Below, piece by piece: positions 1 through 5,429 of a DNA stretch of 5,429 nucleotides. This stretch comes from Bacteroidota bacterium (GTDB taxonomy: Bacteria; Bacteroidota; Bacteroidia; Flavobacteriales; Flavobacteriaceae), in the NCBI GenBank assembly GCA_018656255.1, contig JABHYI010000072.1:1-5429 (forward strand). Direction: 5' to 3'. Under the pieces are notes generated by a model, which was given only the letters and a program-made list of their open reading frames with translations, made no database searches and had not been told where the DNA came from. Every line of letters starts with the position of its first letter. Position 1 is the first letter of the stretch. The position numbers and the translations under genes were made by a program.

Positions 1-1
1 A

Positions 2-289
2 TTTCCTCTCATAAAAAGAGATGGACTACCAGAGCTTGCAAAACAAATTATTGAAGATTTACAGTGGGATTACAACGTGTTTTACGATGAAAAAGATGCC
101 GTTGGTAAGCGCTATAGACGTCAAGATGCTAATGGTACTCCGTTTTGTGTAACGGTAGATCACCAAACCCTTGAAGACAAAACAGTAACCATTCGTCATA
201 GAGATACCATGGAGCAGGAGCGTATTGCTATTTCAGATATTTCAGATTTGGTTTCCAAGAGTTTGTCCATGAAAGATTGGCTGCAATAA
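2..289 (+). CDS. glyS: Glycyl-tRNA synthetase, C-terminal fragment (5' end outside window)
   Basis: This is the last 95 codons of a class II glycyl-tRNA synthetase of the single-chain dimeric type, which charges tRNA-Gly with glycine in the cytoplasm. The frame is open from position 2 to the TAA at 287-289, so the GTG at 77 is an internal valine codon and not the start. The fragment matches the anticodon-binding domain. It opens with FPLIKRDGLPELA, followed by the family's C-terminal signature: YDEKDAVGKRYRRQDA, then GTPFCVTVDHQTLEDKTVTI, then RDTMEQERI. The alpha2 enzyme has this signature and the alpha2beta2 enzyme does not. The tail ends in ISDISDLVSKSLSMKDWLQ. An in-frame 9-bp tandem repeat at 230-247 encodes the ISD-ISD pair. 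The catalytic core and start are outside the window. The gene is followed by a terminator at 309-342, so it is probably the last gene of its transcript. Family assignment is firm. Confidence 0.95.
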   Translation, partial: FPLIKRDGLPELAKQIIEDLQWDYNVFYDEKDAVGKRYRRQDANGTPFCVTVDHQTLEDKTVTIRHRDTMEQERIAISDISDLVSKSLSMKDWLQ

Positions 290-308
290 ATACCGTCTTG
301 TAGCCTAT

Positions 309-342
309 AAAAACCCCAATGATATTGTTATTGGGGTTTTTT
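309..342. terminator. Bidirectional intrinsic terminator between glyS and the small lipoprotein gene
   Basis: A perfect 12-bp stem pairs 309-320 (AAAAACCCCAAT) with 330-341 (ATTGGGGTTTTT), with a 9-nt loop. The plus strand runs into six T residues at 337-342 immediately after the GGGG. On the minus strand the stem is likewise followed by five T residues (complement of 309-313). It lies 20 nt past the glyS stop and 33 nt past the stop of the convergent minus-strand gene, so it can terminate both transcripts. Confidence 0.88.
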
Positions 343-374
343 ATTGTTCTGAAATTTGAGCCTTTAAAAAGCAG

Positions 375-734
375 TTAATTTGTTTGCATTTCTTGAATCT
401 CAACAGGATTTGCTCTCTGGCAGCGGTTCATCATTCTAAGAGCTCTGTATTTAAAAAATACGGCTAGTCCATTTTTTTTGTAGGTCTCATCTAGATTAAT
501 AGGATCAAGGAAGTAAGGCTGCTTGTGTTGCTCACTAACTTGAATTGTGAATATACAATCTTCTTTTTGGGTACTCTCCTGGATAACTCCAGGGGTAAAA
601 CCCTTAGAGATTAGTTCAGCTTTTTTAAAACTGCTTATCTGGCTTTTTGCGGTTATATCAGCGCTTGTTTTCTTTGATGAGCAGCAAACTCCAAACAAAA
701 TAAAAAGAGTAATATAAATGGGTTTTACAATCAT
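375..734 (-). CDS. Small putative lipoprotein/exported protein of unknown function
   Basis: A complete 119-residue reading frame from ATG (732-734) to TAA (375-377). The N-terminus is a short export signal: Lys4, a hydrophobic core IYITLFILFGV, then Cys17-Cys18 and SSKK. This layout is typical of Bacteroidota lipoproteins, but the lipobox is not canonical: Val or Cys occupies the -1 position instead of Gly, Ala or Ser. No acidic cluster follows the cysteines, so the known surface-export signal of Bacteroidota lipoproteins is not evident and a periplasm-facing location is likelier. The mature part carries a C-x-F-x-I strand at Cys60, then FLDPINLDETYKKNGLAVFF, then a second cysteine at Cys105 and a VEIQEM end. 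From memory, this resembles short Bacteroidota beta-barrel-like proteins with a Cys...Pro-x-Asn-Leu...Asp/Asn-Gly-Leu-x-Val...Cys...Pro-x-Glu-Ile pattern. Cys60 and Cys105 could form a disulfide. No function is assigned. The gene is divergent from the large secreted protein gene and convergent with glyS. No Shine-Dalgarno is present, as is usual in this phylum. Confidence 0.8.
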   Translation of the reverse strand: MIVKPIYITLFILFGVCCSSKKTSADITAKSQISSFKKAELISKGFTPGVIQESTQKEDCIFTIQVSEQHKQPYFLDPINLDETYKKNGLAVFFKYRALRMMNRCQRANPVEIQEMQTN

Positions 735-785
735 TGGATGGGATTATTATATGGCTTCTCAGCGGCAATACTACTACTATATCAT

Positions 786-813
786 ACAATATAATCAAAT
801 TTGTTGTAACAAA
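786..813 (-). promoter_or_regulatory. Candidate Bacteroidota -33/-7 promoter for the small lipoprotein gene
   Basis: Read on the minus strand, TTTG (813-810) is followed after 16 nt by TATATTGT (793-786). This approximates the Bacteroidota pattern TTTG ... TAnnTTTG. The spacing is slightly short and the -7 box is imperfect. It would give a 5' leader of roughly 45 nt before the ATG at 734. The -33-like element falls inside the inverted repeat at 800-813. The call rests only on motif similarity in AT-rich DNA. Confidence 0.27.
800..813. promoter_or_regulatory. 14-bp perfect dyad TTTGTT-GT-AACAAA, possible operator
   Basis: Two perfect 6-bp inverted arms, 800-805 and 808-813, are separated by 2 bp. 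The dyad sits between two divergent genes and overlaps the candidate -33 element of the minus-strand gene. That position would suit a dimeric repressor or activator, but no cognate regulator is in the window and chance symmetry in AT-rich DNA cannot be excluded. Confidence 0.3.
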
Positions 814-843
814 GCGGCCAGAGATAAATACCTAAAACGCCGT

Positions 844-871
844 ATTGTTTTGATTTTTAATCCAAAACAAT
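844..871. repeat. Inverted repeat ATTGTTTTG/CAAAACAAT in the divergent intergenic region
   Basis: Perfect 9-bp arms at 844-852 and 863-871 are separated by 10 bp. Alternatively, 844-855 pairs with 859-871 as a 12-bp hairpin with one bulged C (863) and a 3-nt loop. Only 3 of those 12 pairs are G-C and no T-run follows directly on either strand, so it does not look like an intrinsic terminator. An operator-type site or a structured element is possible. It lies about 110 bp upstream of the ATG at 979. Confidence 0.4.
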
Positions 872-914
872 CTAATATTCTCATTAAAACCTCACTTTTG
901 TATATCATTTTTTT

Positions 915-942
915 TTTGAAGTCTTGATTATCTATATCTTAG
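915..942 (+). promoter_or_regulatory. Candidate promoter for the large T9SS cargo gene
   Basis: TTTG (915-918), at the end of a run of ten T residues (908-917), is followed after 16 nt by TATCTTAG (935-942). This is one mismatch from the Bacteroidota -7 consensus TAnnTTTG. Transcription would start near 948-950, leaving an AT-rich leader of about 30 nt before the ATG at 979. That leader has no Shine-Dalgarno, which is normal in this phylum. The position is good but the motif is imperfect. Confidence 0.35.
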
Positions 943-978
943 CACATTGAAATAAAAAATTAAATCAAATTCACTAAT

Positions 979-3918
979 ATGAAAATTAAATTACTCGCAA
1001 TACTTGCCTTTTTTTTAGGATCAAGTTTAATGCATTCACAGACACAACCAACAAAACCTGATTACATTGGAGAACTCCAATTAGTTACCGTGACTCCTTC
1101 TTTGTCTTCAAAAATGGACCAGCTTGTTTCTACTCCAACAACAGGAGAGGCAAGAGATGGAAGGTACTCTAAAACAAGAAGACCAAAAAGAGAGGTAATT
1201 GCAGGAAAAGGATCAACGGGAGATTTACTCTCTAAAAACCCACACCTTTTAACAGGGAGTGTGAAAGTAAACTCAGCAGATGCTGTATGGGATGCAGGAT
1301 ATACAGGCTCTAACCCAACAGACCCTGCATTAGCCGTAGGCCCAGAACATGTTTTTGTGGTTTGGAATACAAAATTTGCAATTTTCGATAAAGACGGAAA
1401 CGAACTAGTTGGGCCAACAAATCCTAACCCAGCGATATTTCCATCTAATGGTTGTTGTGACCTTACAGTATCTTATGACACTGCTGCAGATAGATGGATA
1501 ATTTCATACCTAGGTGGTGGTGCTCAAATTGCAGTTTCACAAACTGGAAATCCTATTACTTCAGATTGGAATATTTACAATATTGGTTCTGTAAATGATT
1601 ACAACAAACTTTCTGTATGGAGTGATGGTTACTACCTCACAGACCAGTCTAACGGAAATAGATTATATGCCATGGACCGCGCTGCAATGTTAGCGGGTGC
1701 TGGCTCTGTATCTATACAAGGGTTTCAATTACCAGGAATGGCTACTTTTGGATTCGCATCTCCTCAAGCCCTAAATGTTACAAATGGTGACATGCCAGCT
1801 CCAGGAAACGCACCAATTGTCTTTTTTCAAGATAACTCTTACGGAGGTGTTTCTGAAGATCATATCAAATTTTGGAGCGCAAATGTAGATTTCTCAACAC
1901 CTGGAAATTCTTCAATTACTGCTGCACAACAAATTCCAGTAACACCATTTACATCTATTTTTGATGGAGGCTCTTTTAGTAATTTAGCCCAGCCAAATGG
2001 TGGTAGTTTACTTGATGCATTACAGGGTATTGTAATGAACCAAGCACAGTTTAGAAAATTTTCAACACATAATTCAGCAGTATTTAACCATGTGATTGAT
2101 ATAGACCCATCTGGTGGTGGTAAAAGAGCAGCAGTAAGATGGTATGAATTCCGTCAAACTTCAGATGGAGCCCCTTGGACACTATACCAAGAAGGAACCT
2201 ATGCCTCTCCAGAGGGAAAACACGCCTGGAATGCAAGTTTAATGATGGACAACCAAGGAAACATTGGTATGGGATACTCAGCGATGAGTGTTCAAGGAAA
2301 TGGAAACACAGAGGTAGGTTCTTACTACACGGGTAGATTTGCATCAGATCCTTTAGGAGTGATGACAGTTGCCGAAGAAGTTATCGCTCCCGGAGATGCA
2401 GCTATTTCTGGAGGACGTTACGGTGATTACAGTAAGATTGACATTGATCCTAGTGATGATGCAACCTTTTATTTTACCAATGAGGTACATACTGCAGATA
2501 CCCCAGGGAATCAAAGAGCAGCTAATGTAGGACGTTTTAAAATTGCACCAGATGCAAATGCAGATGCTGGTATTATTGCTTTTGTTACTCCTATTGATGG
2601 AGATCTTTCTTCAACAGAAACCGTAGAGGTTGTTGTACGTAATTTTGGAACTGTAACCCAGTCAAACATCGAGGTAAGTTTTACCTTAGATGGTGGAACA
2701 CCCGTAACAGAGGTAGTTGCTGGACCTATTGCCCCTGCAAGTAATATCAATTACACTTTTACCGCAACGGTAGATATGAGTGTAGATGGACAAACCTATA
2801 ACCTGTGTGCTAGAACAAACCTCTCTGGAGATGAAATACCAGATAACGATGAGTTTTGTAGTGATGTAACTTCTTTACTTGACCTTGATACAGGTGTAGT
2901 TGCAATCACTTCTCCAGTAACTGAAAGTGGCTTGTCTGACGCAGAGGTGGTAACCATAGAAATCGAAAATTTTGGAACGATTACACAAACATCAATTCCA
3001 GTATTTTATTCTTTAGATGGAGCAGCGCCTGTTAATGAAACTTACACAGGGTCAATAGCTCAAGGAGCTACAGATACCTATTCATTTACAACGACGGTAG
3101 ATTTATCTGAACTTACAGACTATGTATTTGTTGCAGGAACAGAACTTCCTGGTGATGACAATCCTTCAAATGATGATACATCTGCTGAGGTGTCAAACTT
3201 TTTATGCCAACCTGAAACAAACTGTACTCTTGGAGATGGTTTAACTTTAGTTTCTGTTGAAGAAATCAACAATCCTTCAGGATGTGAGACAGATGGTTAT
3301 GGAGATTTCACAGATCTTATAGCTAACCTAGCACAGGGCGGAACCTATGATATTACGCTATCTACAGGTTATGGGAATCAATTTGTGAAGGTTTGGGTTG
3401 ATTATAACGACGATTTTACGTTTTCTAACAACGAAGTAATTTTAAATAATTATGTTATTGCTCCAGGATCTAATGAAGGTAATTATACAGAGACTACATC
3501 TATGACCATACCAGCAAATGCAACTTTAGGATCGCACAGAATGCGTATAAAGACGAACTGGAACGCAAATGTTCCTGTAGATGCCTGTGAAGAAACAACA
3601 TTCGGAGAGACAGAAGATTACACTGCTAATATCACAGATGAGCTTGGTCTTAACGAGTCATTTTATGCTGCAGATTTTGTAATCTCAAGTCAAGATCAAA
3701 ACTATTTTGATCTTAACTTCAAGAGTCCTTCATATACCAATGACTTGCCAGTATACGTGATTAATACCTTAGGGCAAACCCTAGCCTATTACGTGTTAGA
3801 ATATAATGGTACAGGTTTTAGTAAAACAATTGATATGTCACATGTCTCTTCTGGAGTGTATTTCATAAAAATTGGATCTGAGTCATTAAACAAAGTGCAG
3901 CGTATTATTGTTAAATAA
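979..3918 (+). CDS. Secreted multidomain T9SS cargo: propeller-like region, two CARDB-like repeats, GEVED domain, type A sorting domain
   Basis: A complete 979-residue protein of unknown specific function, predicted to be exported by Sec and then released to or anchored on the cell surface by the type IX secretion system. Residues 1-20 are a signal peptide (Lys2 and Lys4, hydrophobic core LLAILAFFLG, probable cleavage after MHS). Residues about 100-525 form a large beta-rich region. Its motifs, DPALAVGPEHVFVVWNTKF (115-133), YDTAADRWIISYL (166-178) and GRYGDYSKIDIDP (479-491), are of the kind seen in uncharacterised secreted, propeller-like proteins. Two homologous CARDB-like beta-sandwich repeats follow (about 529-632 and 636-740). 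Next is a GEVED-type domain (about 749-884) with a calcium-type loop at Asp808/Asn810/Asp812/Glu819 and the end motif FGETEDYT. Residues about 897-979 are a type A T9SS sorting domain with VYVINTLGQTL, the SSGVYFIKI strand and terminal KVQRIIVK. I see no protease or glycosidase catalytic motif. Adhesion, or binding of glycan or protein, is a plausible inference only. The gene appears monocistronic, with its own terminator at 3939-3972. The ATG at 979 is preferred because it supplies the whole signal peptide. Confidence 0.9.
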   Translation: MKIKLLAILAFFLGSSLMHSQTQPTKPDYIGELQLVTVTPSLSSKMDQLVSTPTTGEARDGRYSKTRRPKREVIAGKGSTGDLLSKNPHLLTGSVKVNSADAVWDAGYTGSNPTDPALAVGPEHVFVVWNTKFAIFDKDGNELVGPTNPNPAIFPSNGCCDLTVSYDTAADRWIISYLGGGAQIAVSQTGNPITSDWNIYNIGSVNDYNKLSVWSDGYYLTDQSNGNRLYAMDRAAMLAGAGSVSIQGFQLPGMATFGFASPQALNVTNGDMPAPGNAPIVFFQDNSYGGVSEDHIKFWSANVDFSTPGNSSITAAQQIPVTPFTSIFDGGSFSNLAQPNGGSLLDALQGIVMNQAQFRKFSTHNSAVFNHVIDIDPSGGGKRAAVRWYEFRQTSDGAPWTLYQEGTYASPEGKHAWNASLMMDNQGNIGMGYSAMSVQGNGNTEVGSYYTGRFASDPLGVMTVAEEVIAPGDAAISGGRYGDYSKIDIDPSDDATFYFTNEVHTADTPGNQRAANVGRFKIAPDANADAGIIAFVTPIDGDLSSTETVEVVVRNFGTVTQSNIEVSFTLDGGTPVTEVVAGPIAPASNINYTFTATVDMSVDGQTYNLCARTNLSGDEIPDNDEFCSDVTSLLDLDTGVVAITSPVTESGLSDAEVVTIEIENFGTITQTSIPVFYSLDGAAPVNETYTGSIAQGATDTYSFTTTVDLSELTDYVFVAGTELPGDDNPSNDDTSAEVSNFLCQPETNCTLGDGLTLVSVEEINNPSGCETDGYGDFTDLIANLAQGGTYDITLSTGYGNQFVKVWVDYNDDFTFSNNEVILNNYVIAPGSNEGNYTETTSMTIPANATLGSHRMRIKTNWNANVPVDACEETTFGETEDYTANITDELGLNESFYAADFVISSQDQNYFDLNFKSPSYTNDLPVYVINTLGQTLAYYVLEYNGTGFSKTIDMSHVSSGVYFIKIGSESLNKVQRIIVK
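2563..3198 (+). repeat. Tandem duplicated CARDB-like domain inside the T9SS cargo gene
   Basis: Two units of about 105 residues (529-632 and 636-740) align almost without gaps at an offset of 108-109 residues. Matching blocks are RNFGTVTQ with ENFGTITQ, FTLDGGTPV with YSLDGAAPV, YTFTATVDMS with YSFTTTVDLS, and LSGDEIPDND with LPGDDNPSND. Each unit starts with DAG/DTG, as in CARDB-like adhesive beta-sandwiches. Only unit 1 has a cysteine pair (Cys610 and Cys627). The repeat probably acts as a spacer stalk between the N-terminal head and the GEVED domain. Confidence 0.82.
3223..3630 (+). other. GEVED domain coding segment with calcium-type loop
   Basis: Residues about 749-884 of the 979-residue protein fit the GEVED domain found in Bacteroidota secreted proteins: GYGDFTDL, then QGGTYDITLSTGYGNQFVKV, then WVDYNDDFTFSNNEV, and finally FGETEDYT, a variant of the name-giving motif. 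The loop from Asp808 to Glu819 has the spacing D-x-N-x-D-x(6)-E expected of a calcium site, but it lacks the usual Gly after the third acidic residue. Cys749, Cys769 and Cys870 lie within the domain. Confidence 0.75.
3667..3918 (+). other. Type A T9SS C-terminal sorting domain coding segment
   Basis: The last 83 residues (897-979) hold the strand pattern of type A sorting domains: VYVINTLGQTLAYY, then a Gly-containing turn, KTIDMSHVSSGVYFIKI, and a terminal basic segment ending KVQRIIVK. In known systems this domain directs transport by the type IX machinery and is usually removed on export. The sorting machinery itself is not in the window. Confidence 0.88.
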
Positions 3919-3938
3919 CACATTATACTTTTAAACAT

Positions 3939-3972
3939 AAAAAAAGGCCACCAGCAATGGGGCCTTTTTTTT
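3939..3972. terminator. Bidirectional intrinsic terminator between convergent genes
   Basis: An 11-bp stem pairs 3939-3949 (AAAAAAAGGCC) with 3961-3971 (GGCCTTTTTTT). Inside it, CCA (3951-3953) can pair with TGG (3958-3960), closing a GCAA tetraloop (3954-3957), with A3950 bulged. Eight T residues (3965-3972) follow on the plus strand, and the A-run at 3939-3945 supplies seven T residues on the minus strand. It lies 20 nt past the plus-strand stop and 15 nt past the minus-strand stop at 3988, so it can serve both genes. Confidence 0.9.
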
Positions 3973-3987
3973 ATGGAATAACGTCTT

Positions 3988-5429
3988 CTAGAAAAAGGCT
4001 CTTAATTGCAGGCTACCCGTATGAACCGTATTGCTTGTTTGGCTTTTTCTGCCATTATAATTAAGGTTGGCATCCAGGTATTTGGTAATACGTTTTTGAA
4101 ACAATAAGCGCCATGTGTAATTGTTTCCCGGCTGCAGCCCCTCAAGCATTTGGTAGGCAACAGGTGAGAAAGCATTCCCTTTAAATGCATTGTCAATAAA
4201 AGAGAATTCACCATTAATTGAGATTTTTTCTGCATTTGCATATGCAAAAGAGGCGCCTAATTTTTGTTGGCTTAACACCTCCAGGCCATTGATGGTATTT
4301 TCTTTACCAACGCTATTGTAAAAGACATCAAAACGAGTTTGGCTATTTAGCAGGTAAGATATCTTAGGACTCACCTCAAAGGTTTCTAGGATGTAGTTTC
4401 TGGCCTGAAAATTTTCAGAAATGCTTTCATTTGTGCCGCTGATACCTTTGGCAATTAGCAGCCAGCTTTTCGCAAATTTATGCGTAAAGTTGATTTGGTG
4501 ACTCTCAAGTTTGCTTGATTGTAACCCCAAAGATTGGAGGTTGTCTGTGGCTGTATTAAGATAGGTGTAGTTTGTGGTATAGCGCTGTTTTCCTCTATTG
4601 AAAAACAAGGTATTTCTGAAGTTTAACACCAGTCCCAACTGGTTTTGTTTACCGTCTTTAAATGGGTTTATATTAAAATCTTCGTTGGCTCTGCGTATTT
4701 TTCTGTCAATGATAAAGGAGGTTGTATTGTAAAACCGAGATACTATTTTTAAACCCCCTTTTTTACCAGCCCACTTCTGGCCATTAAATGTGAGTGTTTG
4801 CCCAAAAGTGTTTTCTCGTATTTTTATAAAGCGTTGGTTTGGTAGTAAAATTCGAATAAAATTTGCCTGATCTTGAAACTGTGCTATCTCAAATTCTTCA
4901 AGTTCTTGTATGCCGTTTGCGTTGTAATCATTCCAGGTGTAAATACCCTCTCCTTGGTCTACCTCTATGTAAGTGAAATCTTGTTGAGGGGTTACCCCAT
5001 TGTTTGAAGATAAGCTTGTGTTTAGTCTTACAAGACCTTTAAATAGGTTTTGATTGTATAACACTCGGGCGTTTAATGATGTTTGTGTTTGTTGATCTGT
5101 GGTAGTTTCTAAAACGCGGTAATTAGCAAACACAGATAGTTGCCCATCTTTGGTATTAAGAACTTTAGACTGCAGATAAATGGTATTGCTTTTACTCACC
5201 CGCTGCACGCTACCATTTTTTAAACTGTCGTTGGTTCTAAAGCGGTATCCACCTTGCAAAAACACCTTGGTGCTATCACCAACACCAGCAAAGGTTTCAT
5301 AGGCCGTGTATTTTATGCTCAAAGGGGTTAAGGTGTCTTTTTCAATGGCGCGTACACTGTTGTTTTCAAAACCTACTTTAGCTCCTATCCAGGCCTTTTT
5401 AAAAGAATAACTAGCCCTAGAGTTTCCTC
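3988..5429 (-). CDS. Predicted outer-membrane beta-barrel protein, C-terminal part (5' end outside window)
   Basis: The frame stays open from the window edge to the TAG at 3988-3990, giving 479 whole codons. A TTG at 5320-5322 could be mistaken for a start, but 35 further in-frame codons lie upstream and read as similar protein (for example SFKKAWIGAKVGFE), so the gene is truncated by the window edge. The protein has many short amphipathic strands with alternating aromatic or hydrophobic and polar residues (such as YRFRTND, TIYLQSKVL, YTTNYTYLNTA, FDVFYNSVG). It ends in GSLQLRAFF, an aromatic C-terminus typical of outer-membrane barrels. At 4964-4813 it has a block I recognise from large uncharacterised Bacteroidota proteins: YIEVDQGEGIYTWNDYNANG, then IQELEEFEIAQFQDQANFIR, then LLPNQRFIK. 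The segment DYNANGIQELEE has the spacing of a calcium-binding loop. No function is assigned. It is not TonB-dependent-receptor-like in the visible part. It converges on the T9SS cargo gene and shares its terminator. Confidence 0.8.
   Translation of the reverse strand, partial: GNSRASYSFKKAWIGAKVGFENNSVRAIEKDTLTPLSIKYTAYETFAGVGDSTKVFLQGGYRFRTNDSLKNGSVQRVSKSNTIYLQSKVLNTKDGQLSVFANYRVLETTTDQQTQTSLNARVLYNQNLFKGLVRLNTSLSSNNGVTPQQDFTYIEVDQGEGIYTWNDYNANGIQELEEFEIAQFQDQANFIRILLPNQRFIKIRENTFGQTLTFNGQKWAGKKGGLKIVSRFYNTTSFIIDRKIRRANEDFNINPFKDGKQNQLGLVLNFRNTLFFNRGKQRYTTNYTYLNTATDNLQSLGLQSSKLESHQINFTHKFAKSWLLIAKGISGTNESISENFQARNYILETFEVSPKISYLLNSQTRFDVFYNSVGKENTINGLEVLSQQKLGASFAYANAEKISINGEFSFIDNAFKGNAFSPVAYQMLEGLQPGNNYTWRLLFQKRITKYLDANLNYNGRKSQTSNTVHTGSLQLRAFF
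4894..4929 (-). other. Predicted calcium-type loop in the barrel protein
   Basis: The twelve codons for DYNANGIQELEE place Asp, Asn, Asn-Gly and Glu at loop positions 1, 3, 5-6 and 12, the spacing of EF-hand or dockerin-like calcium loops. Position 8 is Gln rather than the usual Ile/Leu/Val, so this is not a canonical EF-hand. It lies just after GEGIYTW within the most conserved-looking part of the protein. Confidence 0.45.

Noticed and set aside
77..79. GTG as the start of a 70-residue protein
   Set aside because: The frame is open upstream to position 2 and reads as contiguous glycyl-tRNA synthetase, so this codon is an internal valine.
718..927. Plus-strand 69-codon reading frame across the intergenic region
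   Set aside because: It begins inside the opposing lipoprotein gene. Its product is a low-complexity Tyr/Ile-rich translation of AT-rich DNA, and it runs through both dyads and the candidate promoters. No family resemblance or start signal.
2084..2344. Minus-strand 86-codon frame inside the T9SS cargo gene
   Set aside because: Antisense shadow of a well-supported gene, with no recognisable domain and composition typical of an out-of-frame translation.
2511..2750. Minus-strand 79-codon frame over the first CARDB-like repeat
   Set aside because: Antisense shadow of a conserved domain repeat, with no independent evidence of coding.
4002..4247. Minus-strand 81-codon frame overlapping the barrel gene
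   Set aside because: It lies in another frame of the same strand within the barrel coding region and yields a Met/Gln-rich product with no family features.
5320..5322. TTG as the start codon of the minus-strand barrel gene
   Set aside because: The same frame is open for 35 more codons to the window edge and encodes barrel-like sequence, and no signal peptide follows the TTG. The true start is outside the window.
1..5429. A new defence, mobile or biosynthetic gene system
   Set aside because: There are no transposase, integrase, nuclease, toxin-antitoxin, CRISPR or biosynthetic signatures. The genes are individually terminated and not co-directional, so nothing supports a co-transcribed system.

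Overview
The window looks like chromosomal DNA of a marine-type Flavobacteriaceae member (phylum Bacteroidota). This rests on low G+C, AT-rich leaders without Shine-Dalgarno sequences, -33/-7-like promoter motifs rather than sigma70 boxes, a secreted protein ending in a type A T9SS sorting domain, and an outer-membrane protein of a Bacteroidota-restricted type. No genus can be fixed from this sequence alone.

Layout. (1) Positions 2-289, plus strand: the 3' end of a dimeric-type glycyl-tRNA synthetase gene, followed by a strong stem-loop terminator at 309-342. (2) Positions 375-734, minus strand: a small putative lipoprotein or exported protein of unknown function, convergent with glyS and sharing the terminator. 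(3) Positions 735-978: a 244-bp divergent intergenic region with two perfect inverted repeats and weak promoter candidates on each strand. (4) Positions 979-3918, plus strand: a 979-residue secreted multidomain protein. It has a signal peptide, a large propeller-like N-terminal region, two tandem CARDB-like beta-sandwich repeats, a GEVED domain with a calcium-type loop, and a C-terminal T9SS sorting signal. (5) Positions 3939-3972: a second bidirectional terminator. (6) Positions 3988-5429, minus strand: the C-terminal 479 codons of a predicted outer-membrane beta-barrel protein, whose 5' end lies beyond the window.

How the genes relate. No operon is visible: neighbouring genes are either convergent with a shared terminator or divergent. 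Three of the four genes encode envelope or secreted products, but nothing in the sequence ties them into one pathway. I see no mobile element, CRISPR array, defence module, tRNA or rRNA. The main points of interest are the uncharacterised architecture of the T9SS cargo, the conserved but unnamed barrel protein, and the dyad-rich intergenic region. I do not see convincing evidence of a new multi-gene system here.
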